DNA of 37,065 nt from Gordonia effusa NBRC 100432 (GCF_000241305.1 NZ_BAEH01000008.1:1-37065), one strand, 5' to 3'; counted from the stretch's first letter, positions 8,469-16,977 are shown. The notes: generated from the letters alone by a model not told the origin. Numbers and translations: made by a program.

Positions 8469-8942
8469 ATGGCAATACCTGATCGTCACGACACCGAGCA
8501 CAGCCCACAGTCACCCGACATAGGGCCGTCGGCGTGGCGCGTCGCCGCGGGCTGGCTGGAGGAACGGATCGGCGCCATTCCGGTCGCCGGGGTTCTCGAC
8601 GTCGGCCCGCACCACGTGCGCGTCGGTGACTCATACGACGTTCACTGTGCGCAGATCCAACGGTTGGCAGGCGGCCGCCTGTTGCTGCGATTGTCGACGA
8701 TGCTGATGATCATTCCTCTGCTCGACAGTTACGCCGCGCCAGACATCGAGCTCAACCGCTGGCATCACGATGATCTGTTCGAGGATTGCACTCACGGATA
8801 CCTCGTGACCGAGTCGGCGTCGATGGTCGCCGATTTGGTCGTGGCCTGGTTCCGTGACCGCGGCGGGTTCGGCAGCCCCGACGAACTCGGCTATTGCACA
8901 ACGACACCGAAACAGTTGCCGCGCGGTGGGGGTATGCCCTGA
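8469..8942 (+). CDS. Hypothetical protein, 157 residues
   Basis: Not recognised. Soluble protein with a central hydrophobic stretch (LLLRLSTMLMIIPLL, around 70-85) that looks more like a buried core than a membrane span, since it is followed by charged, His-rich sequence (NRWHHDDLFEDCTH). The ATG at 8469 is chosen over an in-frame upstream start at 8415 because a strong GAGGAGGAA ribosome site lies just before it. The gene is divergent from the 64-residue gene and is followed by a small membrane protein. Function unknown. Confidence 0.65.
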   Translation: MAIPDRHDTEHSPQSPDIGPSAWRVAAGWLEERIGAIPVAGVLDVGPHHVRVGDSYDVHCAQIQRLAGGRLLLRLSTMLMIIPLLDSYAAPDIELNRWHHDDLFEDCTHGYLVTESASMVADLVVAWFRDRGGFGSPDELGYCTTTPKQLPRGGGMP

Positions 8943-9004
8943 TCTTTCCCCCAAGTGTGCTGTTCACTAGTGATTTTCACATGGACGGCGGCCACAGTGG
9001 AGTC

Positions 9005-9202
9005 ATGACTACTTCAACTTCGAATTCCACTGGTACGTCGTTCTGGAAGATCCTCGGCATCATTGTCGCAGTACTGATCGTTCTCGCGATCATTGGGCCG
9101 CTTCTCAAAGGTCTGTTCTGGCTCGCGTTTGTCGCGCTCGCGATCTATGGCGGGTTCGTGCTTTTCCGTCGAAGCCGAAACGGGTCCTCGACGCACCTAT
9201 GA
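9005..9202 (+). CDS. Small two-helix membrane protein
   Basis: 65 residues: a Ser/Thr-rich start, two hydrophobic helices (about 13-32 and 36-53), then a short basic tail FRRSRNG. No family is recognised; such proteins are common in actinobacterial envelopes. The ATG at 9005 has GGAG four bases upstream; an in-frame ATG at 8981 would add eight residues but has no ribosome site. It lies between the hypothetical gene and the HD phosphohydrolase gene. Confidence 0.6.
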   Translation: MTTSTSNSTGTSFWKILGIIVAVLIVLAIIGPLLKGLFWLAFVALAIYGGFVLFRRSRNGSSTHL

Positions 9203-9225
9203 CCGGATGGGCCTCGACTATGCGT

Positions 9226-9231
9226 TAGCGT
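9226..9231 (+). promoter_or_regulatory. -10 box for leaderless HD gene
   Basis: TAGCGT with a six-base spacer to the ATG at 9238. Confidence 0.35.
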
Positions 9232-9237
9232 GGCCCA

Positions 9238-9858
9238 ATGACTGAGTCGACGGACGGAATCGAGCTGCTCCCAGGTGCGAACTTTCTGACACCCGAACAA
9301 TCCGCGGACCTTCTCGCGCGGTGGTCCCAACCGCACCGTCGCTACCACACCGTCGACCATCTCAAAGCTGTTCTGGCACAACTTGATTCTCTGTCCGCGA
9401 GCGGTGTGCCATTCGATCCGGAACCGGTCTATCTCGCCGCGTGGTTCCACGACGCCGTGTATGAGATCGACCGTTCCGATAATGAGGCGGAATCGGCCCG
9501 ACTGGCCAGAGACATGCTTTCCGACTATTCGCCCGCTGTCGTCGATGAGGTGGCACGTCTGGTCGAGGCGACGACCGCGCACAATGTGGACGCGCAGGAC
9601 CATAATGCGGCCGCGCTCATGGACGCCGACCTCGCGGTACTAGGTGGTTCGCCCGACGAATACGAGAGCTACGCGGCCCTGGTGCGGGCCGAATACGCTG
9701 ATGTGCCTGATGCGGTCTTTGGGCCAGCGCGAGCCGCGATCCTCGATGCGATGTTGTCGGGTGGGCCGATCTACGCGACCGAGTACGGCCGCGCGCACTG
9801 GGAAGCCGCGGCCCGAGACAATGTGACCACCGAGATAACTCGGTTGCTCACCGCCTAA
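9238..9858 (+). CDS. HD-superfamily metal-dependent phosphohydrolase (predicted)
   Basis: 206 residues. RRYHTVDHL (His37, His41) followed by AAWFHDAVYE (His71-Asp72) and a later DADLAVLG segment form the metal-binding pattern of predicted HD phosphohydrolases in this size class. All ligand residues appear present, so it is probably an active phosphohydrolase in the cytosol, with unknown substrate. No ribosome site is visible; a TAGCGT box six bases upstream suggests a leaderless message. Convergent with the MarR gene; 13 bp separate the two stops. Confidence 0.8.
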   Translation: MTESTDGIELLPGANFLTPEQSADLLARWSQPHRRYHTVDHLKAVLAQLDSLSASGVPFDPEPVYLAAWFHDAVYEIDRSDNEAESARLARDMLSDYSPAVVDEVARLVEATTAHNVDAQDHNAAALMDADLAVLGGSPDEYESYAALVRAEYADVPDAVFGPARAAILDAMLSGGPIYATEYGRAHWEAAARDNVTTEITRLLTA

Positions 9859-9871
9859 CCCGACGTCGACG

Positions 9872-10324
9872 TCAGTGGGTGGTTGCGGTTTGGACGGAAC
9901 CGGTCAGCGCACGAGCAAGGATATCCAGACCCGTTTGAACCTTGGCCTGATCGCTTTCAGAAAGACCGTCGATCGCTGCTGACAATACTTGTGCCTTGCG
10001 CGAGCCTGCGTTGGTAATCAACTCGACGCCAGCGGCGGTGGCGGTGAACAGACGGGCGCGAGCGTCGACCGGGTCAACGGTGCGCTCCACGTATCCGGCA
10101 CTTTCCAGGTTGGCCACGATGCGCGACATCGTCGGCGCGGCAACTGACTCGCGATCAGCGATGTCGGACAGCCGAAGTGGGGGATTGTTGACGATCGTCC
10201 ACAACGCCGACGACGACCCCGCCGTCAACCCACCGATGCCCGCGCTCGCACGAAGCGAACGACTGATCCGAATCAGGTTGTGATGAAGATGGGCTGCCTT
10301 GGACGGGGTAGATGCGGTGCTCAT
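9872..10324 (-). CDS. MarR-family transcriptional regulator
   Basis: 150 residues with the winged-helix layout of MarR proteins: an N-terminal dimer helix, then LRLSDIADRESVAAPTMSRI (helix-turn-helix, about 50-70), the wing DPVDARARLFTATAAG, and a C-terminal dimerisation helix. It probably acts as a dimeric repressor that senses a small phenolic-like ligand. An AT-rich palindrome and a second inverted repeat lie just upstream of its start and also upstream of the divergent lipoprotein gene, so it may regulate itself and that gene. The ribosome site is weak (GAAAG). Confidence 0.85.
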   Translation of the reverse strand: MSTASTPSKAAHLHHNLIRISRSLRASAGIGGLTAGSSSALWTIVNNPPLRLSDIADRESVAAPTMSRIVANLESAGYVERTVDPVDARARLFTATAAGVELITNAGSRKAQVLSAAIDGLSESDQAKVQTGLDILARALTGSVQTATTH

Positions 10325-10350
10325 ATGGGCTTTCGATCGAAGTGGATACT

Positions 10351-10363
10351 CAATTAATAGTTG
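10351..10363. promoter_or_regulatory. Putative MarR operator palindrome
   Basis: CAATTAATAGTTG, a near-perfect AT-rich dyad (CAAnTAnTAnTTG) 27 bp upstream of the MarR gene, in the divergent intergenic region. Its base composition and position fit an autoregulatory MarR site. A second dyad, TGTC-C-GACA, partly overlaps it at 10362-10370. Confidence 0.4.
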
Positions 10364-10370
10364 TCCGACA

Positions 10371-10393
10371 CTACGTAATCAATCGGTAACGCT
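10371..10393. repeat. 23-bp direct repeat, copy 1
   Basis: Matches 11791-11813 at 21 of 23 positions (core AATCAATCGGTA). It lies upstream of the lipoprotein gene. The two copies bracket that gene and also each precede a plus-strand gene, so the repeat may be a shared regulatory site or a recombination footprint. Confidence 0.7.
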
Positions 10394-10446
10394 GTGACGA
10401 GCGGGAGCGATAGTTTGCTGAGATGTTCCTCAGGTGAAGGATCGCA

Positions 10447-11745
10447 ATGATTTCTGGTTTATCCGCGAGTGGGCCGAGATCATCGTCGGTTCGACATCGA
10501 CGCGGGCTGTTGGTGTGGTCGGCGATGGTGCTGTTACTCAGTGCCTGTGCGACGAACGAGCCGGCGAAAGATGGCGAGCCGTCGAAGGGGAGCGGCGGCG
10601 CCCCCACCCTTGCGAGCACCACTTCGAGCGCTTCGGCGTCGGCTTACGATAAGGCCCCTGCCCCTGGGCCTACTGAGAGCGGTTGGTTGCTTTCTCAGGC
10701 CAGCCTCCCCGTCTTGCGGACCAAACCACAGATCGCGGGAGAAAAGCCGGAGTGGCAAGCGAGAGTTGACGATTCGACCCCGGCCTCGTTGCTCTTAGCT
10801 TCGGCGAGCATCGATACCGGGGCTCGCCGAACGTATCTCGTCGATCGCGCCACCGGTCATATCCGGTGGGCACGTGATGATGTTCGAGGATGCTTCTTTG
10901 AGAGCGATGATCAGGTGTGGTGCGTGCCACGCTTGGACGCCGCCAGCACCACCACCGAGTCGGGGCGGATAGTTGTCGATGGAAGCAATCGCGTGCAGAA
11001 ACAGCTCAAGGGTGGCCCTCCGACCGCCGCTGCGTCCGCGATTGCGCGTAATCGCGGAGATATTGGCGATGGCCCACGCACCATCGCGACGGTGACAGTT
11101 ATTGTTCCCGCGCGCACCGGCGTTAGGCCGTTCCACCGCATCGAGATCCGGTCTCGACTCGACAATCACCTCATTGTCGACGAGCGTCCGAAAGTCGAGA
11201 GCACCTCGCTTCAGGCGTCTGTTCAAACCTTCCGAACCGGATTCGCGACGTCCATCAGCGCTCCAGAGGCTCCCGCGACGCGGCTCTACGACAACGATGG
11301 CCGCTTACTCACCACGGTGCCCGGGATAATCGGCTTTAGCGCAGATGTGAACTTTGGTGGACTACCGATCATGCGCGTCGGTGAGACCGAGGTCCTGATC
11401 AATCCGACTACCGGGAAGATCCTGTACAGAAAGCGTGCGCATTTCGACTACGACAATTGGGGACCGGACTTCCTTACTGATGGAAGCCTATTCGTCGAGG
11501 CTGACGGACGTACCAAAGACCTGGGAATCACCGCGAAAAGCCGTGATTTCACCGCGGATCGGATAGTGGTTGCCGGCCGCTCCAAAGTAGTCGTGATCAA
11601 GGACCGCATCGTCCGAACCATGCGTCGTTCCGACCTGAAGTTGCTGAGCGAACGTCGTCTGCCGCCAGGAACGAATGTCACCAAGGTTGACTATCGGTCG
11701 GTCATCATCGCCAACGAAAACGGAGTCGAGTTCATACAGGGCTGA
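10447..11745 (+). CDS. Lipoprotein with possible PQQ-like propeller domain
   Basis: 432 residues. The N-terminus has RHRR, a hydrophobic core and a lipobox LSAC with lipidated Cys34, then a Ser/Gly/Pro-rich linker, so the domain sits outside the membrane. TYLVDRATGHIRW resembles the repeat signature of PQQ-type beta-propellers (compare DPATGRVLW in the gene at 30826-32091), and further short beta-rich segments follow to the C-terminus. No catalytic motif is seen. The ATG has GAAGGA five to six bases upstream. Flanked by a 23-bp direct repeat and next to the divergent MarR gene. Function unknown. Confidence 0.75.
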   Translation: MISGLSASGPRSSSVRHRRGLLVWSAMVLLLSACATNEPAKDGEPSKGSGGAPTLASTTSSASASAYDKAPAPGPTESGWLLSQASLPVLRTKPQIAGEKPEWQARVDDSTPASLLLASASIDTGARRTYLVDRATGHIRWARDDVRGCFFESDDQVWCVPRLDAASTTTESGRIVVDGSNRVQKQLKGGPPTAAASAIARNRGDIGDGPRTIATVTVIVPARTGVRPFHRIEIRSRLDNHLIVDERPKVESTSLQASVQTFRTGFATSISAPEAPATRLYDNDGRLLTTVPGIIGFSADVNFGGLPIMRVGETEVLINPTTGKILYRKRAHFDYDNWGPDFLTDGSLFVEADGRTKDLGITAKSRDFTADRIVVAGRSKVVVIKDRIVRTMRRSDLKLLSERRLPPGTNVTKVDYRSVIIANENGVEFIQG

Positions 11746-11790
11746 CGCGACAAGACGACTCACATTGTCTGCTCCATTCGCTGTCGGCGG

Positions 11791-11813
11791 CTACGCAATC
11801 AATCGGTAGCGCT
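11791..11813. repeat. 23-bp direct repeat, copy 2
   Basis: Second copy of the element at 10371-10393 (two mismatches). It lies 45 bp after the lipoprotein stop and about 100 bp before the GlsB-type gene. Confidence 0.7.
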
Positions 11814-11914
11814 TCGTGACCGAAACGGACACTGTCGTATGGGTCTGGACCGGTAGGGTCAGGCGCGTCAGGTTCGTCATATCCCGTGGAAGTCTCAAAC
11901 TGGAGGACACCGCA

Positions 11915-12187
11915 ATGATCGGCTCAATCATCGGAACGATTATTTTCGGCGCCATCATCGGCGCGCTTGCCCGCCTCGTCATGCCGGGCAAACAAGCGGT
12001 CGGCTGGGTGATCACCGTGGTGCTTGGCATCGCCGGTGCGCTCATCGGCTATTGGGTGTGGGAAGGCTTGTTAGACAAGGGTGATACCGGCGGCATCGAC
12101 TGGATTCGCTGGATAATCTCCATCGCGGCCGCAGCAGCACTCGTCGCCATCTGGGAATCGATCGCGCCGAAGGTGCTCAAAGACTAG
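11915..12187 (+). CDS. GlsB/YeaQ/YmgE family membrane protein
   Basis: 90 residues, typical family length. Three hydrophobic segments (about 2-20, 28-49, 62-80) with the family pattern GAIIGALARLVMPGKQ and GWVITVVLGIAGALIGYW. The family is annotated as transglycosylase-associated, but its members are stress-related inner-membrane proteins with no shown enzymatic activity. The ATG at 11915 is preceded by GGAGGAC at six bases; a longer in-frame reading from 11816 lacks a ribosome site. A perfect GC hairpin follows the stop. Confidence 0.85.
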   Translation: MIGSIIGTIIFGAIIGALARLVMPGKQAVGWVITVVLGIAGALIGYWVWEGLLDKGDTGGIDWIRWIISIAAAAALVAIWESIAPKVLKD

Positions 12188-12206
12188 CGCTCGACCGCGC
12201 AATACA

Positions 12207-12248
12207 CTTCGGGCCCGGGACCGCAGGAATGCGGCACCGGGCCCGAAG
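12207..12248 (+). terminator. Strong hairpin after GlsB-type gene
   Basis: Perfect 12-bp inverted repeat (CTTCGGGCCCGG at 12207-12218, its complement at 12237-12248) enclosing a second stem CCGC-AGGAAT-GCGG. No T tract follows, as is common for actinobacterial terminators. It separates the GlsB-type gene from the SDR operon. Confidence 0.65.
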
Positions 12249-12289
12249 CGTTGCAGTCGAGGAAGCCAACGACACGAAACGGAGTACAT

Positions 12290-12967
12290 ATGACGAAGGT
12301 GGCCATCATCGGCGGGCATGGCAAGATCGCCTTGCAGGCAGCGAGGCTGCTCAGTGCGCGCGGTGACGAGGTAACGGCAATTATCCGCAATCCTGACCAG
12401 GCCGCCGACGTGGTCGCGACGGGGGCGCATCCGCTTGTCGTGGACATCGAACACGCCGGACTGCAGGAAGTCGCCGACGCGCTGCGTGGCAGCGAGGCCG
12501 TGGTGTGGTCCGCCGGAGCTGGTGGAGGCGACGCTGCCCGAACCTACGCAGTGGATCGTGACGCCGCAATAGAGTCGATGTCCGCGGCGGCCCGAGCGGG
12601 CGTTCGACGTTTCGTTATGGTGTCGTATTTCGGCGCTGGTCCCGATCATGGTGTACCGCAAGACAATTCGTTCTACGCCTACGCCGAGGCTAAAACAGCG
12701 GCCGACGCGGCGCTGCGCGCGACCGACTTGGACTGGACGATCCTGCGACCGAGCCGCCTGACCGATGAGCCGATTGCCGGGGATATCTCGGTCAATTCGG
12801 AGCAAACCCCGATCGAGAAGGGATCGGTGCGGCGATCGACGGTTGCGGAGGTCATCGCTGCCACCCTGGCCGAGCCTGCCACCGTCGGTGCGATCATCGA
12901 ATTTAACGATGGCGCCACCTCGGTTGCCGACGCGCTCGCCGCATTCGACACGGGAGCACGCGCGTGA
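12290..12967 (+). CDS. Atypical SDR NAD(P)-binding protein
   Basis: 225 residues. The N-terminus AIIGGHGKIA is the GxxGxxA-type dinucleotide site of atypical/extended short-chain dehydrogenase-like proteins, and Y-A-E-A-K near 125 gives a YxxxK motif, so reductase activity is possible. Such proteins act as NAD(P)-dependent reductases or sugar-nucleotide-like binding proteins. The ATG at 12290 has GGAG five bases upstream. The stop overlaps the next start (GTGA), making it the first gene of a three-gene coupled unit with an old yellow enzyme and an FAD-linked oxidase. Confidence 0.85.
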   Translation: MTKVAIIGGHGKIALQAARLLSARGDEVTAIIRNPDQAADVVATGAHPLVVDIEHAGLQEVADALRGSEAVVWSAGAGGGDAARTYAVDRDAAIESMSAAARAGVRRFVMVSYFGAGPDHGVPQDNSFYAYAEAKTAADAALRATDLDWTILRPSRLTDEPIAGDISVNSEQTPIEKGSVRRSTVAEVIAATLAEPATVGAIIEFNDGATSVADALAAFDTGARA

Positions 12968-14067
12968 CCGACAGTTTCGGCAGCCTGCTCGAACCCTTCG
13001 CGAGCCGTAATCTCACGCTGCCCAACCGAATCGTGATGGCGCCGATGACCCGGATGTTCTCGCCGGGCGGCGTGCCCGGCGCCGACGTTGCAGAGTATTA
13101 CCGCAAACGCGCGGCGGGTGGCGTCGGACTGATCGTTACCGAAGGCGCCTACATTCCCGACCCCGCGGTTGGCCCGGGGCGACGCATTCCACATCTCTAC
13201 GGCGACGACGCGGCGGCCGGATGGGCAAAGGTCGTAGAGCAGGTTCACGCCGAAGGCGGCAAGATCGTTCCGCAGTTGTGGCACCTCGGCGTCGTTCGCG
13301 GCGATAACCCGAAGTATCGGCCGGAGGTCGAGTCGGTATCACCGTCGGGGTTGGCGCTGGACGGTACGCCACTGGGACGGGCGTTGACCGCCGCTGATAT
13401 CGATGCGCTAATCGACGCGTACGTTAAGGCCGCGAAATTCGCTGTCGACGTTGGCTTTGACGGCTTGGAATTGCATGGCGCGCACGGATATCTGCTCGAC
13501 CAGTTTCTCTGGCGGAAGACGAACAGGCGGACCGACGAATACGGTGTCCCCACCGCTTTCCCGACCGCGGTGGTTCGAGCGGTCCGAGGTGCCGTTGGGC
13601 CCGATTTCGCCATCATCTATCGGTTCTCCCAGTGGAAGTCCGATCAGTATGACGCCCGAATCGCCGATACCCCAGGGGAATTGGGTGAAATCGTCACCGC
13701 GCTGACCGACGCGGGTGTCGACATTCTGCACGCGTCAACGCGGCGCTTCGGCGACGTAGCGTTCCCCGACGCCGACGAACACCTCACGCTCGCCGGGTGG
13801 ACACGCAAACTCTCGTCGGTGCCGACCATCACGGTCGGCTCGGTTGGCCTCGATCAGGTCTTCACCAGTGCGGCGGGTGTGGGATCAGGAACGGCAGCAG
13901 CTGCCGGGATCGATACTCTGCTCACGGGATTCGACACCGAACAGTTCGACCTGGTAGCCGTCGGGCGAGCACTGCTATCGGATCCCGACTGGGTCCACAA
14001 GCATGCCGACGGGCGGGCCGACGAAATCGTCGCCTACGACCCGACGTTCCGTGACCGGCTGATCTGA
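12964..14067 (+). CDS. NADH:flavin oxidoreductase, old yellow enzyme family
   Basis: 367 residues, a single TIM-barrel FMN domain without the iron-sulfur extension of 2,4-dienoyl-CoA reductases. Visible family marks: NRIVMAPMTR near the start, PQLWHLG, the substrate-binding HGAHGYLLDQFL (HxxH pair), and RTDEYG followed by the phosphate-binding region ending in VGRALLSDPDWV. Expected reaction: NAD(P)H-dependent reduction of an activated alkene or related electrophile. GTG start overlapping the SDR stop (GTGA); its own stop overlaps the next ATG (TGATG), so all three genes are translationally coupled. Confidence 0.88.
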   Translation: MTDSFGSLLEPFASRNLTLPNRIVMAPMTRMFSPGGVPGADVAEYYRKRAAGGVGLIVTEGAYIPDPAVGPGRRIPHLYGDDAAAGWAKVVEQVHAEGGKIVPQLWHLGVVRGDNPKYRPEVESVSPSGLALDGTPLGRALTAADIDALIDAYVKAAKFAVDVGFDGLELHGAHGYLLDQFLWRKTNRRTDEYGVPTAFPTAVVRAVRGAVGPDFAIIYRFSQWKSDQYDARIADTPGELGEIVTALTDAGVDILHASTRRFGDVAFPDADEHLTLAGWTRKLSSVPTITVGSVGLDQVFTSAAGVGSGTAAAAGIDTLLTGFDTEQFDLVAVGRALLSDPDWVHKHADGRADEIVAYDPTFRDRLI

Positions 14068-15428
14068 TGACCGTCGGGGCGCTGAAGGCTTTCGCGGATG
14101 TCGTCGGCGCCCCGCATGTCATCACCGACCCGGACGCCGCCCGGGGATACCTCACCGACTGGACCGGGCGTTATACCGGTGCAGCACTGGCGGTGATCCG
14201 CCCGGCCAGTACGGCCGAGGTGGCAGGCATTGTGAAAGTCTGTGCGGCACACGGGATTAAGATATGCACACAGGGTGGCAACACCGGACTGGTGGGCGGA
14301 TCGGTACCCGCCGAAGCTGGCTTCCACGCCGTGGTGCTCAGTACGGCCCGAATGGCCGATGTCGGACCTCTCGATGAGGTTGACAAGTGTATTGAGGTCC
14401 AAGCGGGGGTTACTGTAGCCCAAATCGCCATGCGTGCAAGAGAAGTCGGACTGTCTTTCGGCGTCGACCTTGCCTCGCGGGACAGCGCCACCGCTGGTGG
14501 AATTGTTGCCACCAACGCGGGCGGCATTCACACGATCGCCCACGGCGACACCCGTGCGCAGGTACGCGGAATCGAGGCGGTCCTCGCCGACGGCACCGTG
14601 GTCCGACGATGGAAACGCCTGGTAAAAGACAATGTTGGATACGACGTGCCGGGGTTGCTGGCTGGAAGTGAAGGTACCCTGGCGATTATCACTCGGGTGC
14701 TCTTCACGTTGGTACGTCCCGCCGCGTCCCGGCTGGTTGTAGTCGCAGCTATCGACGACACGCGGGTCGCATTGGATCTTGTTGACGTACTTAGTGATTC
14801 CGGGCTCAGGGTGGAAGCGGCCGAGTTAATGACGTCGGCCGGAGTCGAGTTGGTTCACGAGTACGGCTATCGTCGGCCGACATCGGTCGCGGCTCCGTAC
14901 TACGCCTTGATCGAGGTGTCTGGTTCGGGTGACCTCGATGCCGTTGCCGCCGAGGCTATTTCAGGTGTTGCGGGTGTTCGCGACGTCGTCGCGCAGCAGG
15001 GGGCGGCGCGGGATCTCTGGGCGATCCGGGAAGGGCATACCGAGGCCATCGCGAGATCATCGTCGACGGTCCCGGTGAAACTCGATATCTCCGTGCCGTT
15101 GACGTCGATAGCCGAGTCGGTGAAATCCTTTGCCGCACTGGGAGACGCGCAAAACTATAGATGCCGAACCATTCTGTTCGGGCACGTTGGTGATGGAAAT
15201 ATTCACGTCAACTATCTCGATGTGCCAGCGGAGGAGCAAGACGCCTTGGCCGATGCGGCATTGCGACTCGCCGTGGAGGCCGACGGGAGCGTGAGTGCCG
15301 AACACGGCATCGGACGCGCCAAGGTTGGATGGATTTCGACACGTGATCCCGCCGATGTCGCGGCGATGAAAGCAATTCGGGCGGCGCTCGATCCGCATGA
15401 ATTACTGAACCCGGGAGTGCTGTGGTGA
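14067..15428 (+). CDS. FAD-linked oxidase (D-2-hydroxyacid dehydrogenase type)
   Basis: 453 residues. It has an N-terminal PCMH-type FAD-binding domain (GNTGLVGGSVP near 71-81, GGIVATNAGGIHT near 144-156, GSEGTLAIITRV near 200) and a C-terminal FAD-oxidase domain ending in GHVGDGNIHVN and SAEHGIGRAK, whose histidines bind metal and substrate carboxylate in D-lactate and D-2-hydroxyglutarate dehydrogenases. It probably oxidises a D-2-hydroxy acid to a 2-oxo acid in the cytosol, passing electrons to a quinone or flavoprotein. The start overlaps the OYE stop. The MHS transporter gene follows after 135 bp. Confidence 0.88.
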   Translation: MTVGALKAFADVVGAPHVITDPDAARGYLTDWTGRYTGAALAVIRPASTAEVAGIVKVCAAHGIKICTQGGNTGLVGGSVPAEAGFHAVVLSTARMADVGPLDEVDKCIEVQAGVTVAQIAMRAREVGLSFGVDLASRDSATAGGIVATNAGGIHTIAHGDTRAQVRGIEAVLADGTVVRRWKRLVKDNVGYDVPGLLAGSEGTLAIITRVLFTLVRPAASRLVVVAAIDDTRVALDLVDVLSDSGLRVEAAELMTSAGVELVHEYGYRRPTSVAAPYYALIEVSGSGDLDAVAAEAISGVAGVRDVVAQQGAARDLWAIREGHTEAIARSSSTVPVKLDISVPLTSIAESVKSFAALGDAQNYRCRTILFGHVGDGNIHVNYLDVPAEEQDALADAALRLAVEADGSVSAEHGIGRAKVGWISTRDPADVAAMKAIRAALDPHELLNPGVLW

Positions 15429-15550
15429 CTGATTTTCCGGTCCGCGTCGCGAAAGTCGAACGGAATTACGGGGTTCGGCACGTAACTGTGTGCGATCGTC
15501 TGCGAGGAATCACTGTGATTCTTAGTCTGTCCGCGGTTCGCGCGACTACC

Positions 15551-15556
15551 TACTCT
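15551..15556 (+). promoter_or_regulatory. -10 box for leaderless transporter gene
   Basis: TACTCT with a seven-base spacer to the ATG at 15564; no ribosome site is visible. Confidence 0.45.
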
Positions 15557-15563
15557 CGCGTGA

Positions 15564-16904
15564 ATGACTGTCACCGACACGAGACCGACTGCGTCGGCGG
15601 CGCCCGGGGACACTGGGGCGGCAGGTAGCGCTGACCAACGTCGGCTGCGCAACGTCGTCCTTGCCAGCCTGCTGGGCACGACCGTCGAGTGGTACGACTT
15701 CTTCCTCTACGCGACGGCGGCCAGCTTGGTGTTCAAGCCCGTCTTCTATCCCGACGCCACCGAATTCGTCGGCACCATGCTGGCATTCGCAACCTTCGCG
15801 GTTGGTTTTGTGGTGCGGCCCATCGGCGGAGTGGTCTTCGGCCATATCGGCGACCGTATCGGCCGCAAGCGCACGCTGGCTCTCACGATGGTGTTGATGG
15901 GCGTCGCGACCGCGTTGATGGGTGTACTGCCTTCGTTCGCCCAGATCGGTATCGCGGCACCGATTATGTTGCTGGTGCTCCGGATCGTGCAGGGCTTCGC
16001 GCTCGGCGGCGAATGGGCCGGCGCGGTGCTGCTCGCCGTCGAGCACAGCCCAAGGGGACGTCGCGGTCTGTTCGGGAGCATCCCGCAGATTGGGCTTGCC
16101 GTCGGATTAGCTTTGGGCACTGTGGTTTTCGCGTTCCTACAACTCGTCTTCGATGATGGCGCGTTCGAGTCATACGGCTGGCGTATCGCGTTCCTGCTGA
16201 GCATCGTGCTTGTGGTGATCGGCTTCGTCGTGCGATTGAAAGTGGAGGAGACGCCTGCGTTCCGCGAGGTGGACCGGCTCGCCAAGAAATCATCCGCACC
16301 GCTCAAAGATGTTCTGCGCCAACCTAATACCCGCAACACCGTGCTCGGCCTACTGGCGCGATGGGGTGAGGGGGCCGCTTTTAATACCTGGGGCGTGTTC
16401 GCGATAACCTATGCGACCGGAACGCTGCACTTGGCGAAAGTACCGGTTCTGTTGTCGGTCAGCATCGCAGCGGTGGTCATGGCGGTGCTGCTCCCGTTGT
16501 CAGGCCTGTTGGCAGATCAGTTCGGCCCCAAGCGTATCTACCTGATCGGCATAGCTGCCTATGGCGCACTCGTCTACCCGGTGTTCGCACTGTTCGGCAC
16601 TGCGAATCTGGTGTGGTTGACCGTCGGGTTGGTGTTGGTTTTCGGTGTCGTCCATGCCTTGTTCTACGGTGCGCAGGGAACGTTATTCGCGAGTCTGTTT
16701 CCCACGCCCGTTCGCTACACCGGACTGTCGGTGGTGTACCAGTTCTCCGGCATCTGGGCGTCGGGCCTGACGCCGTTGATCCTGACCGCCTTGATCGGCG
16801 TCTCCGACGGCTCGCCGTGGCTCGCGTGCGGCTATCTCGTTGCGACGGCGGCTATCAGCGTGGCGGCGACAACCGCGATCAGGGCCAAGGACCTGCACCT
16901 GTAA
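15564..16904 (+). CDS. MHS-family MFS transporter (organic acid:H+ symporter type)
   Basis: 446 residues with twelve predicted transmembrane helices. TTVEWYDFFLYATAASLVF in the first helix and GHIGDRIGRKRTL in the 2-3 loop are typical of the metabolite:H+ symporter group (shikimate, alpha-ketoglutarate, proline/betaine permeases). It probably imports a carboxylate. Its position after the FAD-linked hydroxyacid oxidase suggests it supplies that pathway's substrate. It has its own -10 box and seems to be leaderless, so it may be transcribed both alone and with the upstream genes. Confidence 0.87.
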   Translation: MTVTDTRPTASAAPGDTGAAGSADQRRLRNVVLASLLGTTVEWYDFFLYATAASLVFKPVFYPDATEFVGTMLAFATFAVGFVVRPIGGVVFGHIGDRIGRKRTLALTMVLMGVATALMGVLPSFAQIGIAAPIMLLVLRIVQGFALGGEWAGAVLLAVEHSPRGRRGLFGSIPQIGLAVGLALGTVVFAFLQLVFDDGAFESYGWRIAFLLSIVLVVIGFVVRLKVEETPAFREVDRLAKKSSAPLKDVLRQPNTRNTVLGLLARWGEGAAFNTWGVFAITYATGTLHLAKVPVLLSVSIAAVVMAVLLPLSGLLADQFGPKRIYLIGIAAYGALVYPVFALFGTANLVWLTVGLVLVFGVVHALFYGAQGTLFASLFPTPVRYTGLSVVYQFSGIWASGLTPLILTALIGVSDGSPWLACGYLVATAAISVAATTAIRAKDLHL

Positions 16905-16977
16905 TTTCCGTTTTGCCTCAATAGGCCGCAGCGCGCGAACTAAAGTTTCTTCACACGGGGATCCGTGAGGAGAACTG

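Noticed and set aside
9862..9873. GACGTCGACGTC palindrome at the HD/MarR convergence
   Set aside because: Short, made of common high-GC words, and overlaps the MarR stop codon; no basis for function.
15425..15628. GTG-started 67-codon frame after the FAD-linked oxidase
   Set aside because: It overlaps the transporter start and its leaderless promoter, and shows no recognisable protein features.
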